In this document: piece after piece, positions 34,928-44,891 of the stretch
How the letters are laid out: the number at the start of each line of letters is the position of its first letter
Position numbering within the stretch: position 1 is the first letter of the stretch
NCBI GenBank assembly: GCA_030673895.1
Contig: JAUTCR010000017.1
Span: forward strand, 1 to 64,000
Source of the DNA: Verrucomicrobiota bacterium JB023
GTDB lineage: Bacteria > Verrucomicrobiota > Verrucomicrobiia > Verrucomicrobiales > Akkermansiaceae
Direction: 5' to 3'
DNA: 64,000 nucleotides
Translations under genes and position numbers: made by a program
The notes under the pieces: generated by a model
What the model was told of the DNA's origin: nothing
The model's input: only the letters and a program-made list of their open reading frames with translations
The model's database searches: none

Positions 34928-36151
34928 GTGAACGAGCTCATCACGCCTTCGCAAGCGGACCAAATCATCCGCGAGTCCATCGATCCTCTGCCGGAAGAAC
35001 TGCTCTACTTTCTTGATGCCACCGGCTTCGTGCTTCGGGCCCCTCTCGTCGCCGACCGTCCCTTCCCCCCTTACGATCGGGTGATGATGGATGGCATTGC
35101 CTGTCGCTCCCAAGACCTTCCCGGCCCCTTCGAGATCGAGGGCCTTCACCCTGCAGGAGCGCCCGCACCCCGCCAGCTGCGGGCGGGGCATTGCTGGAAG
35201 ATCATGACGGGCGCCGTCCTGCCAGCGGATTGCGATACCATTATTCCGATCGAAGAACTCGAGATTAACGACAAGAGCGCCCGACTCGTCACCGACTTCA
35301 AACCCGAGCCAGGCCAGTTCATCCATCGGCAGGGATCAGATTGTGAGGAAGGTACGGCCCTCGTCTCAGTGGGCACCCGCATCGGTCCGGCCGAGACCAG
35401 CATTGCCGCCACAGTGGGGGCGACCACGCTATCGACCTCACGCTTTCCACGGGTCGTCATTCTCACCACTGGAGATGAATTGGTGCCTCCCCACCACACT
35501 CCGGAGCCTCACCAGCTGCGGCAATCCAATGGAGCCACCCTCTTCTCTGCCCTCATTGAATACGGGCTGCCTCTCACCTCGATCCGCGACTTTCACGTCC
35601 ACGATGATCTCGCCCAGACCAAGCGAGCCCTCGAGGACATCGTCGGCGGACAAGCTCCCGACATCCTGGATGACGATGGCGAACATGCCGACTTGGTCCT
35701 GATCACCGGAGGCATCTCCAAGGGCGAGCGCGATCATGTGCGGGCAGCCCTGGAGGACCTCGTCGGCGAGCCCGCCTTCCATGGCGTCAAGCAACGCCCC
35801 GGCAAGCCCCTCGCCTACTGGAAACCCAGTAAGAAAAATCCAGCCATCTTCGCCCTGCCCGGTAATCCCAATTCCGCGCTGACCTCCTTCTACCGCTACG
35901 TTCTCACCGCTCTCGACCTTCTCTCCGGCGCCACTCTCATCAAGCCCGTCACGCTTCCCCTTGCCGAGGCATTCCAACCCCATCCGGAGCTGACCCTTCA
36001 TCTCCCGGCAAGCCTGGACGAGGAAGGGAGGCTGGTGCTTCACCGCCCTCAAAATTCCGGCGACATCCCCGCGACCCTCAAGGCGATAGGCTACGCGGAG
36101 ATCCCTCCCGGCGAGGCACCACTCGAGCGGGTCGCCTTCCGGCTCGCTTGA
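34928..36151 (+). CDS. moeA: Molybdopterin molybdenumtransferase MoeA
   Basis: A 407-aa protein of full length. MoeA inserts molybdate into adenylated molybdopterin. Domain landmarks are RPFPPYDRVMMDGIACR, GAVLPADCDTIIPIEE, GQFIHRQGSDCEEGTALVS, VVILTTGDELVPP, LITGGISKGERDHV and FHGVKQRPGKPLAYW followed by FALPGNPNSAL. The start is GTG at 34928. With moaA nearby, it shows that the organism makes molybdenum cofactor; other moa/mog genes are outside the window. Confidence 0.95.
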   Translation: MNELITPSQADQIIRESIDPLPEELLYFLDATGFVLRAPLVADRPFPPYDRVMMDGIACRSQDLPGPFEIEGLHPAGAPAPRQLRAGHCWKIMTGAVLPADCDTIIPIEELEINDKSARLVTDFKPEPGQFIHRQGSDCEEGTALVSVGTRIGPAETSIAATVGATTLSTSRFPRVVILTTGDELVPPHHTPEPHQLRQSNGATLFSALIEYGLPLTSIRDFHVHDDLAQTKRALEDIVGGQAPDILDDDGEHADLVLITGGISKGERDHVRAALEDLVGEPAFHGVKQRPGKPLAYWKPSKKNPAIFALPGNPNSALTSFYRYVLTALDLLSGATLIKPVTLPLAEAFQPHPELTLHLPASLDEEGRLVLHRPQNSGDIPATLKAIGYAEIPPGEAPLERVAFRLA

Positions 36152-36184
36152 TGGGCAAGCAGGCTGCGGCTACCCTTCCGCTCC

Positions 36185-39100
36185 CTAGGGCTGGACGAGC
36201 TGATAGAACCCCGTGGGCGAGTCCGCCCGATCCTCATCCGTGACCACCTCGCTCCCACTGCCCAGGGTCAAGGTCTCCACCGAAAGCCAGCTGCCCTCAG
36301 CCAAGTCCGGCGACCACTCCAACCGGACCAAGGCTCCTTCGGGCCCCGTGATGGAAAGCTGGGGCGCGCCCACTCCGGTGAATCCTTGGAGAGAAACGAC
36401 GAGAGGTCTCGTATCAACTGTCGAGGTACCATCGTAGGCGAAGTCACCATTCCCTTCGCCCACGCCAGCAAGGACATTACCTCCACCATCCTGAATGGAG
36501 TCGTCATCAATGAGGCTGAAGTAGGTTGGCACTCCGCTCACCTTGACCAACCAGTTTGTCCCCTGACGCTCAGTAGAGAGAATCTCCAGCTCACCATCTG
36601 CATCCAGGGCGAGGAAGTCATCGGCTCTCACCCCCGATACGGCTTCGTCAAAGCGAACAACATAGGAGGTGACAACGCCATTACTGCCCGCGAGGTCGAG
36701 AGCGATATCCTGCACCTCGGCAGGGTCGGTATCGCCCACATATTCATAGACCGCGATGAAGCGCTTGTTCTGATTGTTATCCACCTCGAGAGTCCGGCTG
36801 TCCTCCGTCCCCTCGGTCGACGGACTCTTCAGGTAATCACCAAGGGAATTGGTGTAGCCCTCACTCTCGTGACGAATTCGTCCTCCGGTCTGGGAGATCC
36901 AATGCGAGAAACGAAATCCGTTAGGCTGCTCATCATCGACGGTTAGAATCTCGCCATAGAATTCCTGCGGACGAATCTCAAACTGTCCCGAGGAAAAAGA
37001 ACGGGTCACCCAACCAATGCCATCCCGTCGAAGCCAAGCCTCATTCGGGGCTTCCCCATTGGGCAGATCGAAGTAGAAGCGGGGCAGAATCTCCAGTGGA
37101 TTCCCCTCCGTATCCTGCACTTGAATCTCGGTCTCCGGCACACCGGCGGATTGGAAGTAATCAATCTCAGCACAGAGCCTCAGGTTCTCGATGGTCACCC
37201 CGAGGTCACCCTGAGCGACGCCACCTTCCCATTTCGGACTCGGTGGCAAGACCTTGATCTTGAGATCCGCCACCGCACCGGGTCGGGAGAAGCGCTGGAT
37301 ATCAAGCCGACCATCATCACCTAACAGCGCAGTGAGCAGAGACTGGCTGGCATAGCTGGGAGGATTGGGATCGACCTCTCCCGTTTTCAGATCCAGGTCG
37401 AAAACCCACTTGATGGGATTGTTCTCATCGCTCTCGTTGACATAATGATTGAAGACGTAGCTACGCCCGTTCTTCGTGATTATGGAGCGGCCGGAGTGGA
37501 TGACTTGAATTTCCAAAATCGAACCATCCGCCAAATCTTCCGCGCTTGCGGGTGAGCCATCAATGGTCAGGGAGAAGTCGAGATTCTCCAGAGAAAGCGA
37601 ACGGATGCGCTGCATCTCCCGACCGACGTCGAGCTTGCCTGCAGTCTTCAAATTGACTGATATCTGCCGCTGGTTTCCGTTCAGGGTCGCCAGCTCCTCT
37701 TCATCGAGATCGAGTGGACGGCAAGCTTGTTCCAACTCGGTGCCAAGAGGTCCGTAACTTGTTAGAATTCTCTCAGAGAGGTTGGAAAGCTCTGTCTGGA
37801 AGACGCCCTTGAGCTTCTCGAAGCCCGTCGCATTGATGATGTAGGGTGTGCCTCCGTCCGTGGCGTCATCATCAGCGTTCGCGTTCGGATCCTCGGCGGC
37901 CTCAATGATATCGGTCATCTTTTTGAAGACGGCCACCGCATCGAAGGCCTCGCTTCCACTATGTCGGTAGGACTCGACCATCCGGTACTCGTAGGCCTTT
38001 GCGAGGAGATAGAACTGCTTCCGGAGGCGGTCCTTGGCTCGCCGCTCCATCTCACGCACCACGGAGAGCGCCTGGGGATCGAGGATGCTACCCAGCTCGG
38101 TGGCATTCTGGTCCAGAAGCTCGATAGCGAGAGCGTTCTTCATCACCAGGCCGGGGATTTCGCGCAACTCATTCTGAGCGGCAAGCAGCCGCGCCGTGAA
38201 GGACTGCTTCTCGACCATCAATTCCCCAATCTCTGTCGCAATACGGGCGAACTGAGGATCGCTCGCCTTCAGTTGCTCCAGCTTGGCCGCGATTTCGTCC
38301 GAAGGAGCCTCATTGCTCGCTAGAAAGCCTTGCAAGCCATCGGAGGCTTGCTGGAGACCGCTGAGCCCGGTCTCAATGTTGTTCGCTTGCGAGTGGTAGG
38401 CTTCTTGCTTGGTTTCGTGTTCGCCAAGAGGTCCATAAGTCGGCGGGTTGATTTTCTCGTTAAGCTCTTCGGCATCCTCGCGCAGAGAACTCACTTTGTA
38501 GGTGCCGACGATGGTGGCGGCCTCCACCACGGAGGTGAGGGGATCTTGCTCGTCGATGCGGGAGACGAGGTCCAGCCCGGCACCGGCCGCTGCCAAGGCC
38601 GGTTGGGCGATGGGGACGACCTGCATGATGGCACCCAGCGTACGGGCGGTCTTCTTCCAAGCCTCTTTCTGGTCCTCATTCTCTTGCAGATCCTCCGCCC
38701 GTTGCAGTAGCCCTGCCTCCACTTCCAGCAGACGCTCCTGCTGCACCTCGATGTTGGCCTGGAGCTCCAGCTCGGTCTGCTCGAGCCGCGCAATCTCTCC
38801 GATATCACCGGTTTCCTCATTGCCAAGCAAGAACTTCATCCGGTCTTGGAGGAGGATATTTTCCTTGGTGACCTGATTCTCGGCCTCAACCAAAGCCTCC
38901 TGTTGCGCATCAAGATACTCAGAACTTCGATTAATCCAGTAGCTCACGTAGAGCGCATCCATCGCTTGTTCGATCAAATCATCGGTGAGAAGAAACGTCG
39001 TCTCAAAAGACAGCAGGGGCACCCAACCCGCCGGATTGCCATAGTAGTCCAACTTGTTCGCCAGTCGGGCGACGTGGCGATTGACATCGTTTTCCAACTC

Positions 39101-42100
39101 GGCGAACTCAAGGGCGGCATCCGAAGTATCGGCCAAATCGGGCAAGGTGAAATCGCCTAACAACTGCAGGTACCGTTGATAGGAGAGAAACTCATGCTCA
39201 GCCTCGGTGAGGAAGCCGAGGAAGTAGAGGTCCTTGGCATAAGCCAAGGTGGAGCGGACGGTGATGGGATGGAGCCAACAGTAGTCGACTGGAAGCCCTC
39301 CATCCTGAAGCAAGACAGCAGGAAGAGTCGCCTTGCCCGCGTCTCCATTGCCCCCGAGGCTTTCGCTAAAGAGGGACATCCCTTCGTAGGGAGTGGAGAG
39401 TTGGCCCGCCAGCCCGCCTTCACCCACCCCGGAGTCCCCTCCATTGAGGACAAAGCGGGGTAATTCCGCCGGCACCCCGGTAATCTCCTGAGCATGAATC
39501 GTGATGTCACCCCCATCGTAGCCATGCCCATTCGGGTTCGTCACCGGTGTGGTGATGAGCTGGCCGACTTCATTGGGGAAGTTCACTGTTTTAGCGTGGA
39601 TGGTCACGCGGGTCCCTGGGAGATGGAGGGCGGATTCGATAGTGACGGTCTCCGCATAGATCTTCAGCTCCTCTACTGCGGAATTGCCGGTCTCTTCCTC
39701 GGCGTCATAAGCAATCTCGGAATAGAAGCGGTCCGCGCCCGATTGTGAATCCGGGTGAACAAGCCGAATCTCCTTTCCTGACAAGGTGACGATGCGGGTG
39801 TTGGAATTGTCCGGATGGCGGTTCATCACCGCCTCGCCCTTCACCTGATGAATCTGATTGTAGTCAAACCCAGTAGGGTCGGGCAGACTCTCCGGCTGGG
39901 GTTGCAGAGCGAGAATTGTCAGCTCATCGGACAAATCCGGTTCGGGGGTGATGGTCACCAATTGGCTCGTTCCTCCGAAGGAGAATTCGACTTCGAAGGC
40001 TTCGCGGTCCGATTCACTAGGCTCATAGTAGAACCAGCCTCCCGCCGTCATGAAAAGAGAGCCTGAGGGAGAACCGGACACCAGTGACACGGTCGTTCCC
40101 GGAGCAAAGGTCATCCCCAGGACATCGCCGCTCCCGACCGTCTGGGGAGGGATGGAACCAATCACGCCTTCTGCTGCCTCATCGAAAGTGACCGTCACCG
40201 TCGTTGTCACGCCTCCCGGCATGACATCGACGAGCACCTCGCGGGGAGGCAGCCAACCAGCCACGGTGGGAAAGGAAAGCTCCTGCAAGCCCAGGGAAAC
40301 ATTGGCCACGGGGGTGCCGCTCTCAAAAACCCCTCCGAGGGAACTCACCTGCCAGCGAGCCCCGGCCGCCACGGCCTCGGCAGGCTCGATGAACACCTGC
40401 AATTCTCCCGTGGAGATGAAGGCGAGCGGGTCTCCGCTTTCCGGATAGCCGGGGATTTCAAAAGCGACTTCAACAGCCTCGGGAATCTCTGTCGCGACCG
40501 AGTAACCGGAGGTTCGCAAATAGGCGACTTCGCTCGTTCCAATCACCGGAGTGGCCGAAGCCTCCAACAGAAGCTGTCCGTTCTGGAACCCCCAATTGAC
40601 GGTCGTAACCGAGGATGGAATAAGGGTCGCGTAAACTCGATGAGCCTGCAGCTCTGTATGGCTGGTGGCTCCCCCACCGCCAAAAGTGGCCTGTGTGGCC
40701 AAGCCACCATCAATCAATCCCGAGAACCAACCCTCGTCACCTGCTCCCAGGACAGGCGCGGTCAGATCGCTTGCCGTCAGATTAACAAGGAAGAGCCAGT
40801 CATGGCCCGGATACGTCACGCCCTGGAAGGTGGCCATCCGCTGGATGCCCAACACGGCATCAGCAGGAGCGGCCGCTTTCATCGCCGGGAAGTCCGCCGC
40901 ATTATAGCCATTGAGGAGGCCGCCAACCTCGGCTCCTCCTTCGAGATCCGCCAGATAAGGAGTCTCGATATAGGGACTCACGTGGGGATTAACCGAGACG
41001 AACCCATTGAAGGTCTCCTGCTGGCTTCCGTAATCCAAGCCCGCATAACCATCCGGAGAACCTTCCGAGAGGATCAATCTCCCCGTCCCGCCACCAGCCG
41101 ATCCACCCGTCAGCATCAAACGGGAACCTGCCGTGACAACCTCCGGAGCCTCGAACTTGAAGGTGCCTCCTGCGCCCGCTCCCCCTTCGCCCCCAAAGCC
41201 ACCATTCCCCCCGGCTCCGCCATCTCCCCCAGTACCGCCCCGACCACCGTTGCCACCTTGGTCACCAGTGGAGCCCCCGATTCCAGCGGCTCCACCGCTC
41301 CCTCCTTGCCCGAAATTCGCCGAAACACGGTCGATCCCGCTCCCGCCATCACCTCCCATGGAGATGAAGGTTCCCCGCGCTTCCAGGGTGCGAAACGCGG
41401 TCAGGCTCACTGCACCGCCGCCAGCACCACCGAGCCCGCCGTCGGTGCCATCTCCACCGTCACCCCCGCTGCCACCTTTTCCTCCGCTCCCTCCGGCCGC
41501 GCCTCCGTCCCCATTCTGACCAATACTGCGGGCCTCGCCACCGCCACCACCGCCGCCGCCACCGCCTTGGCCCATCGAGCCACCGCCGCCGCCGCTGCCA
41601 CCATAACCGCCGGAGCCTCCCGCTCCCCCGGATATCTGCCGACCCACTCCCGTATTGAGACCGCCCGCGCCAATCCCACCACCGCCACCGGCTCCGCCGG
41701 GTCCCCCGTCATCGCCATCACCTCCATTGGAGCCATTGCTGCCATTTTGGCCTCCGGGATAAAAGTAATCACCTCCCGCGCCCGCACCGCCCCCATTCGT
41801 GGTCTCCCGATAATAACCTGTCGCACCTTGAGCTCCCGGCGAGCTAGCCGAGGCGTCCCCACCTCCACTGGCGAGTCCAAACCCTAACATCCCGTCTCCT
41901 CCCGCCGCACCAAAGCCGCCCAAGGAACCAATATTTCCGATTCCTGTTTTGTATCCTGTCCCGCCAAAGACGCCTCGCTTCCCGTCGGGGCTGGAGAACG
42001 TGCCCCCGCTCCCTCCAGAACCACCAACTCCTCCATAGGAGGCGGAGTTCGAGCCTCCCGCTCCCCCGGCTCCTCCTCCACCGCCACTCCCTCCCCAGCC

Positions 42101-43483
42101 ACCACCAGGCCCGGGGGTGATGCCATCAGCCGAGGCATCAAGGATAGCCCCCTCAGGAATAACCAGGTCCCGCGCGGAAACGAGAGAGATAGGATAAGCT
42201 CCTCGGCAAATCACCCGGTCAGCCTCCCCGAGGATAAAATCCTGGCCGAAGGTGAACTGCATGATCCCATCGCGAAGCGCGACCTCGTAGGGCATCTCTT
42301 CCCGAAAAACTCCCTCCGCATCGACAAAGATTCCATCACCCTCGTCATCCACCGATATCGTGCGGGCAGTGGAATCAATGACTACGGTAGTCGGCCGAAC
42401 CTCCCCGGTAAAAAAGGCAAAGCTAAAGACGTCCTCATCTGCGATAGCCTGTTGGAAATCATCGTTCGTATCGTAGCTCTCGATATTCCACCGCTTGTTC
42501 TCTTCATCCCACTCGGCCGCGACCCGGTTGTCGAAATTCCGACTCTCGCCCCCTTCCGAACTGACGAGGAGAGTTCCCGTCTCCGCAGTGTGCTTGATGG
42601 TCTTCGCCGCGTCCTGATAGATTTCGAGATGCCAGATCTCGGAGTCGGTCGCGACCGAGGTCTTGCTCAGAGTGTAGTAGCCGCCCGCCACCTCGGAGGT
42701 GAGATTTCCCTTCACCCGCCCCATCGCTGCCAGGCCCTTGGTGCCGACGGCATTAGCAGGCAGATAGACGAAGGAGAAGGGATCGCGCTCATAGAGGTAG
42801 CGCGGATCATGGATGAAGATATCAAATGCACCATCGGCCCGGTCCCGGGAGAGAACGTGATTGCCCTCATTCTTCGCATGATTGACGAGCAAGATGCCAT
42901 CCGCCGAGGAAGCTCCCAGCGACGTCAAATCGACGATTCCCTGTCCTCCCAAATCTTGAATTTGCGAGCCCATCTCGATTCCCTCGCTTCCGGTCAAGAT
43001 GGAGAGCGCTCCGCCATTTACGGCATTGGTCGTAATCGCTCCCAGCCAATCCTGATAAGGAAAGCTGGCGAAGGAGAGGGAGGCATTCTTCTCTCCATTG
43101 ACCATGTTGTGGGTCGAAAAGACGCAGCGTTCGCCGACACCGTAAGAGGCAGTCATCGCCCCCGAATTCAAGGTCGCAATCGAACTGATGGGCACCCCGG
43201 TGCTGATGTCATCCTGGTATGGAAAATTGAGGAAGTAGTCCGCCCGCCCGCTCGCGCCGCGAGAGACCCTGACGCCTTGGCTGGTGACCGGGCTGAGGGT
43301 GAGGGACACCGAGGAAGAGTGATTGGATGCCGCGTCGTGCTCCTCGACGAGCAGGGTTCCCGCTATCGTCTCATCTTGCGCCAGAGCCAAATTCCCCGTG
43401 CTCCAGCCGAGGAGCATGGCAAGGTAGTAGGTTGGGAGTCCCCAGAGATTCCCTGCAGTAAAGAAGGCGCGTTGTTTGTTCAT
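36185..43483 (-). CDS. Giant exported protein: glycine-rich domain, PEGA-like domain, coiled coil and FYQL tail
   Basis: A 2432-aa protein with a signal peptide ending near ALAQ (about residue 36). Residues 40-450 are an unassigned beta-rich domain. Residues about 455-775 are glycine-rich, with runs such as GGSGGSGGTF and GGAGGGGGIGAGG. At about 1018-1090 there is a PEGA-like beta-domain (LQVFIEPAEAVAAGARWQV). Residues about 1510-1780 are a long coiled coil (QTELELQANIEVQQERLLEV). The end carries an Ig-like segment (VVRFDEAVSGVRADDF) and the tail WSPDLAEGSW to SPTGFYQLVQP. No enzyme motif was seen. It lies 253 bases downstream of the ECF sigma gene on the same strand, which suggests joint regulation. 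It is probably a surface or matrix structural protein. Confidence 0.85.
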   Translation of the reverse strand: MNKQRAFFTAGNLWGLPTYYLAMLLGWSTGNLALAQDETIAGTLLVEEHDAASNHSSSVSLTLSPVTSQGVRVSRGASGRADYFLNFPYQDDISTGVPISSIATLNSGAMTASYGVGERCVFSTHNMVNGEKNASLSFASFPYQDWLGAITTNAVNGGALSILTGSEGIEMGSQIQDLGGQGIVDLTSLGASSADGILLVNHAKNEGNHVLSRDRADGAFDIFIHDPRYLYERDPFSFVYLPANAVGTKGLAAMGRVKGNLTSEVAGGYYTLSKTSVATDSEIWHLEIYQDAAKTIKHTAETGTLLVSSEGGESRNFDNRVAAEWDEENKRWNIESYDTNDDFQQAIADEDVFSFAFFTGEVRPTTVVIDSTARTISVDDEGDGIFVDAEGVFREEMPYEVALRDGIMQFTFGQDFILGEADRVICRGAYPISLVSARDLVIPEGAILDASADGITPGPGGGWGGSGGGGGAGGAGGSNSASYGGVGGSGGSGGTFSSPDGKRGVFGGTGYKTGIGNIGSLGGFGAAGGDGMLGFGLASGGGDASASSPGAQGATGYYRETTNGGGAGAGGDYFYPGGQNGSNGSNGGDGDDGGPGGAGGGGGIGAGGLNTGVGRQISGGAGGSGGYGGSGGGGGSMGQGGGGGGGGGGEARSIGQNGDGGAAGGSGGKGGSGGDGGDGTDGGLGGAGGGAVSLTAFRTLEARGTFISMGGDGGSGIDRVSANFGQGGSGGAAGIGGSTGDQGGNGGRGGTGGDGGAGGNGGFGGEGGAGAGGTFKFEAPEVVTAGSRLMLTGGSAGGGTGRLILSEGSPDGYAGLDYGSQQETFNGFVSVNPHVSPYIETPYLADLEGGAEVGGLLNGYNAADFPAMKAAAPADAVLGIQRMATFQGVTYPGHDWLFLVNLTASDLTAPVLGAGDEGWFSGLIDGGLATQATFGGGGATSHTELQAHRVYATLIPSSVTTVNWGFQNGQLLLEASATPVIGTSEVAYLRTSGYSVATEIPEAVEVAFEIPGYPESGDPLAFISTGELQVFIEPAEAVAAGARWQVSSLGGVFESGTPVANVSLGLQELSFPTVAGWLPPREVLVDVMPGGVTTTVTVTFDEAAEGVIGSIPPQTVGSGDVLGMTFAPGTTVSLVSGSPSGSLFMTAGGWFYYEPSESDREAFEVEFSFGGTSQLVTITPEPDLSDELTILALQPQPESLPDPTGFDYNQIHQVKGEAVMNRHPDNSNTRIVTLSGKEIRLVHPDSQSGADRFYSEIAYDAEEETGNSAVEELKIYAETVTIESALHLPGTRVTIHAKTVNFPNEVGQLITTPVTNPNGHGYDGGDITIHAQEITGVPAELPRFVLNGGDSGVGEGGLAGQLSTPYEGMSLFSESLGGNGDAGKATLPAVLLQDGGLPVDYCWLHPITVRSTLAYAKDLYFLGFLTEAEHEFLSYQRYLQLLGDFTLPDLADTSDAALEFAELENDVNRHVARLANKLDYYGNPAGWVPLLSFETTFLLTDDLIEQAMDALYVSYWINRSSEYLDAQQEALVEAENQVTKENILLQDRMKFLLGNEETGDIGEIARLEQTELELQANIEVQQERLLEVEAGLLQRAEDLQENEDQKEAWKKTARTLGAIMQVVPIAQPALAAAGAGLDLVSRIDEQDPLTSVVEAATIVGTYKVSSLREDAEELNEKINPPTYGPLGEHETKQEAYHSQANNIETGLSGLQQASDGLQGFLASNEAPSDEIAAKLEQLKASDPQFARIATEIGELMVEKQSFTARLLAAQNELREIPGLVMKNALAIELLDQNATELGSILDPQALSVVREMERRAKDRLRKQFYLLAKAYEYRMVESYRHSGSEAFDAVAVFKKMTDIIEAAEDPNANADDDATDGGTPYIINATGFEKLKGVFQTELSNLSERILTSYGPLGTELEQACRPLDLDEEELATLNGNQRQISVNLKTAGKLDVGREMQRIRSLSLENLDFSLTIDGSPASAEDLADGSILEIQVIHSGRSIITKNGRSYVFNHYVNESDENNPIKWVFDLDLKTGEVDPNPPSYASQSLLTALLGDDGRLDIQRFSRPGAVADLKIKVLPPSPKWEGGVAQGDLGVTIENLRLCAEIDYFQSAGVPETEIQVQDTEGNPLEILPRFYFDLPNGEAPNEAWLRRDGIGWVTRSFSSGQFEIRPQEFYGEILTVDDEQPNGFRFSHWISQTGGRIRHESEGYTNSLGDYLKSPSTEGTEDSRTLEVDNNQNKRFIAVYEYVGDTDPAEVQDIALDLAGSNGVVTSYVVRFDEAVSGVRADDFLALDADGELEILSTERQGTNWLVKVSGVPTYFSLIDDDSIQDGGGNVLAGVGEGNGDFAYDGTSTVDTRPLVVSLQGFTGVGAPQLSITGPEGALVRLEWSPDLAEGSWLSVETLTLGSGSEVVTDEDRADSPTGFYQLVQP
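41160..42120 (-). repeat. Glycine-rich low-complexity domain inside the 2432-aa protein
   Basis: About 320 codons in which glycine is the main residue, in irregular GG-S-GG, GG-A-GG and GG-D-GG units with a few aromatic residues between. It resembles the PGRS type of glycine-rich domain in composition. The DNA is correspondingly rich in CC-N-CC triplets on the plus strand and may be prone to slippage. Confidence 0.85.
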
Positions 43484-43706
43484 AAGAGATAGAGCGCGAG
43501 GTTGATGCGCTCCCTTTCTATAGAGACATTGGGAAACCTATTCCCCTTCCTTACAATATAATTTACAAAAGTTCGGTCAGACGAGCTCCCAGGTCGCCCG
43601 AAAGCCCGCAATTCCCATGAATTGCGACCACCTTTCGATCCTTCCTAACTATCAGGCAATCTGCATCGTTGCGAAGGTTTGGCGAAATCTCTATCTTCCC
43701 TAGCTC

Positions 43707-43727
43707 GCCCGCCAAAGGGAGGCGGGC
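43707..43727 (-). terminator. Hairpin after the ECF sigma gene
   Basis: GCCCGCC (43707-43713) and GGCGGGC (43721-43727) form a perfect 7-bp stem nine bases past the sigma-factor stop. No T run follows on the minus strand, so read-through into the giant gene remains possible. The rest of the gap (43484-43706) is AT-richer and should hold the promoter of the giant gene; I could not choose one with confidence. Confidence 0.4.
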
Positions 43728-43736
43728 ACGGGAGGT

Positions 43737-44459
43737 CTATCGCAAGACATCCATCAGATACCTCAACTCACCTTCCACCTCTTCCTCTGAGTCCAAGGTT
43801 GCGATCACCTGACGCCTCATCAGTTCGGCAAATCGCTTGCGGAGCCGATAGATTGCCACCCCGACCGCATTTTCGGTGATTCCCAACTTCTCCGCCACCG
43901 TTTGATAACTTTCCCCTGCCGCATCCGGAGTCAGAAAGCTCGCCAACTCGCGATAGATTTCTTCTTTCCCTTTCTCAACATATTCGGCTTGGAGACGTTG
44001 CATGGCAGCTTCCAGAACGGCTAGAGCCCACCGGCGCTCGAACAAGCGCTCGGGAGAATTGCCATCCAAGGACAGCGTGTCTTCGAGGGATTCGGCATCC
44101 AGTGGAATCAGCTTGTCGTTGCCACCTCGCTTGGCGGCCTGCTCACGACGCCATTCATCGCGGATGTAGCGCTTGAAGCAAGTGAGGAGAAAGCTGCGGA
44201 GCTTGCCCTTTTCCCGCTTGGCTCGATCGAGGTAGCGGCCCTCGATCAGCTTCGCAAAGAAGCCTTGGGTTCGGTCCATGGCGTCCTCACGGGAACATCC
44301 CGAGCGACGGGCGAAGGCATAGAGCGGCTGCCAATAGAGTTGGCAGATCGTCTCCAAGGACTTGAGGGATTCCTCTCCCTCGCCTCCAGCCTGAACGATC
44401 ATCGTCCATGCGGTGGAAGGGAAGTCCGCGTTTCCCATGCCGGTTCGCTCAAGGCTCAT
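43737..44459 (-). CDS. ECF-type RNA polymerase sigma factor
   Basis: A 240-aa protein. Region 2 is visible as ICQLYWQPLYAFARRSG, DAMDRTQGFFAKLIEGRYL and KGKLRSFLLTCFKRYIRDEW. Region 4 is SYQTVAEKLGITENAVGVAI with YRLRKRFAELMRRQV. The FPSTAWTMIVQA opening is typical of ECF factors in Planctomycetota, Verrucomicrobiota and Acidobacteriota. These are often linked to Ser/Thr kinases and lack a separate anti-sigma gene. No anti-sigma gene is adjacent here; instead a membrane TPR protein is divergent and a kinase lies beyond it. The start could be ATG 44459 or 44438, or GTG 44477. Confidence 0.88.
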   Translation of the reverse strand: MSLERTGMGNADFPSTAWTMIVQAGGEGEESLKSLETICQLYWQPLYAFARRSGCSREDAMDRTQGFFAKLIEGRYLDRAKREKGKLRSFLLTCFKRYIRDEWRREQAAKRGGNDKLIPLDAESLEDTLSLDGNSPERLFERRWALAVLEAAMQRLQAEYVEKGKEEIYRELASFLTPDAAGESYQTVAEKLGITENAVGVAIYRLRKRFAELMRRQVIATLDSEEEVEGELRYLMDVLR

Positions 44460-44675
44460 GCTGAACAGTTCTCTCACACATTCTACTCTCCTCCAAGCTC
44501 CCTAACTCATTGGAAAGGCTTAGGAGTGAGGCCGTGAAGCTGCGCCGGTTTTGCGTCGCCAGCGCAGCGGGCAGGCATCCGCGATGGGCGGGTTGTGCGC
44601 CTTCTTGCTCTCGTATCACCCCGGTAGCTGCCGGCGGGCCGAGATGGTGGTTTAGTCGGCGATAGCGCTGGCTTG

Positions 44676-44731
44676 GAGCACGGGCTCGTTCCAGCAGGCT
44701 GGAACTGATCGAAGCGTCAGCAGGCTGACGC
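44676..44731. repeat. Row of three short palindromes, two with a shared core
   Basis: The first is GAGC-ACGG-GCTC (44676-44687). The second is GTTCCAGC-AG-GCTGGAAC (44688-44705), perfect with an 8-bp stem. The third is GCGTCAGC-AG-GCTGACGC (44714-44731), also perfect with 8 bp. The second and third share the core CAGCAGGCTG but differ in the outer stem bases, with the differences compensated on both arms. Confidence 0.75.
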
Positions 44732-44807
44732 AGTCCGGGGAGGGTTATCACCCTCGCTATCCTAGCAAGGCACCGAAGCGCGGTCACGTAGCAGCGGCCA
44801 CGAGCTC

Positions 44808-44891
44808 ACCTTCCACCTTCCACCTTCCACCTTCCACCTTCCACCTTCCACCTTCCACCTTCCACCTTCCACCTTCCAACTTCCAACTTCT
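44808..44891. repeat. Heptamer tandem array (ACCTTCC)n
   Basis: Ten perfect ACCTTCC units (44808-44877) are followed by AACTTCC and AACTTCT. The array ends 45 bases before the GTG start of the TPR gene, where the promoter or leader should lie. A unit length of seven is typical of short tandem repeats seen in some cyanobacteria and other bacteria, and copy number can change by slippage. Confidence 0.9.

Noticed and set aside
44504-44516. AACTCATTGGAAA also found at 34875-34887 before moeA
   Set aside because: A shared 13-mer is expected by chance many times in 64 kb, and the two sites have no common gene function.
44808-44891. Heptamer array as a CRISPR-like structure
   Set aside because: Units are seven bases and contiguous, with no spacers and no cas genes.
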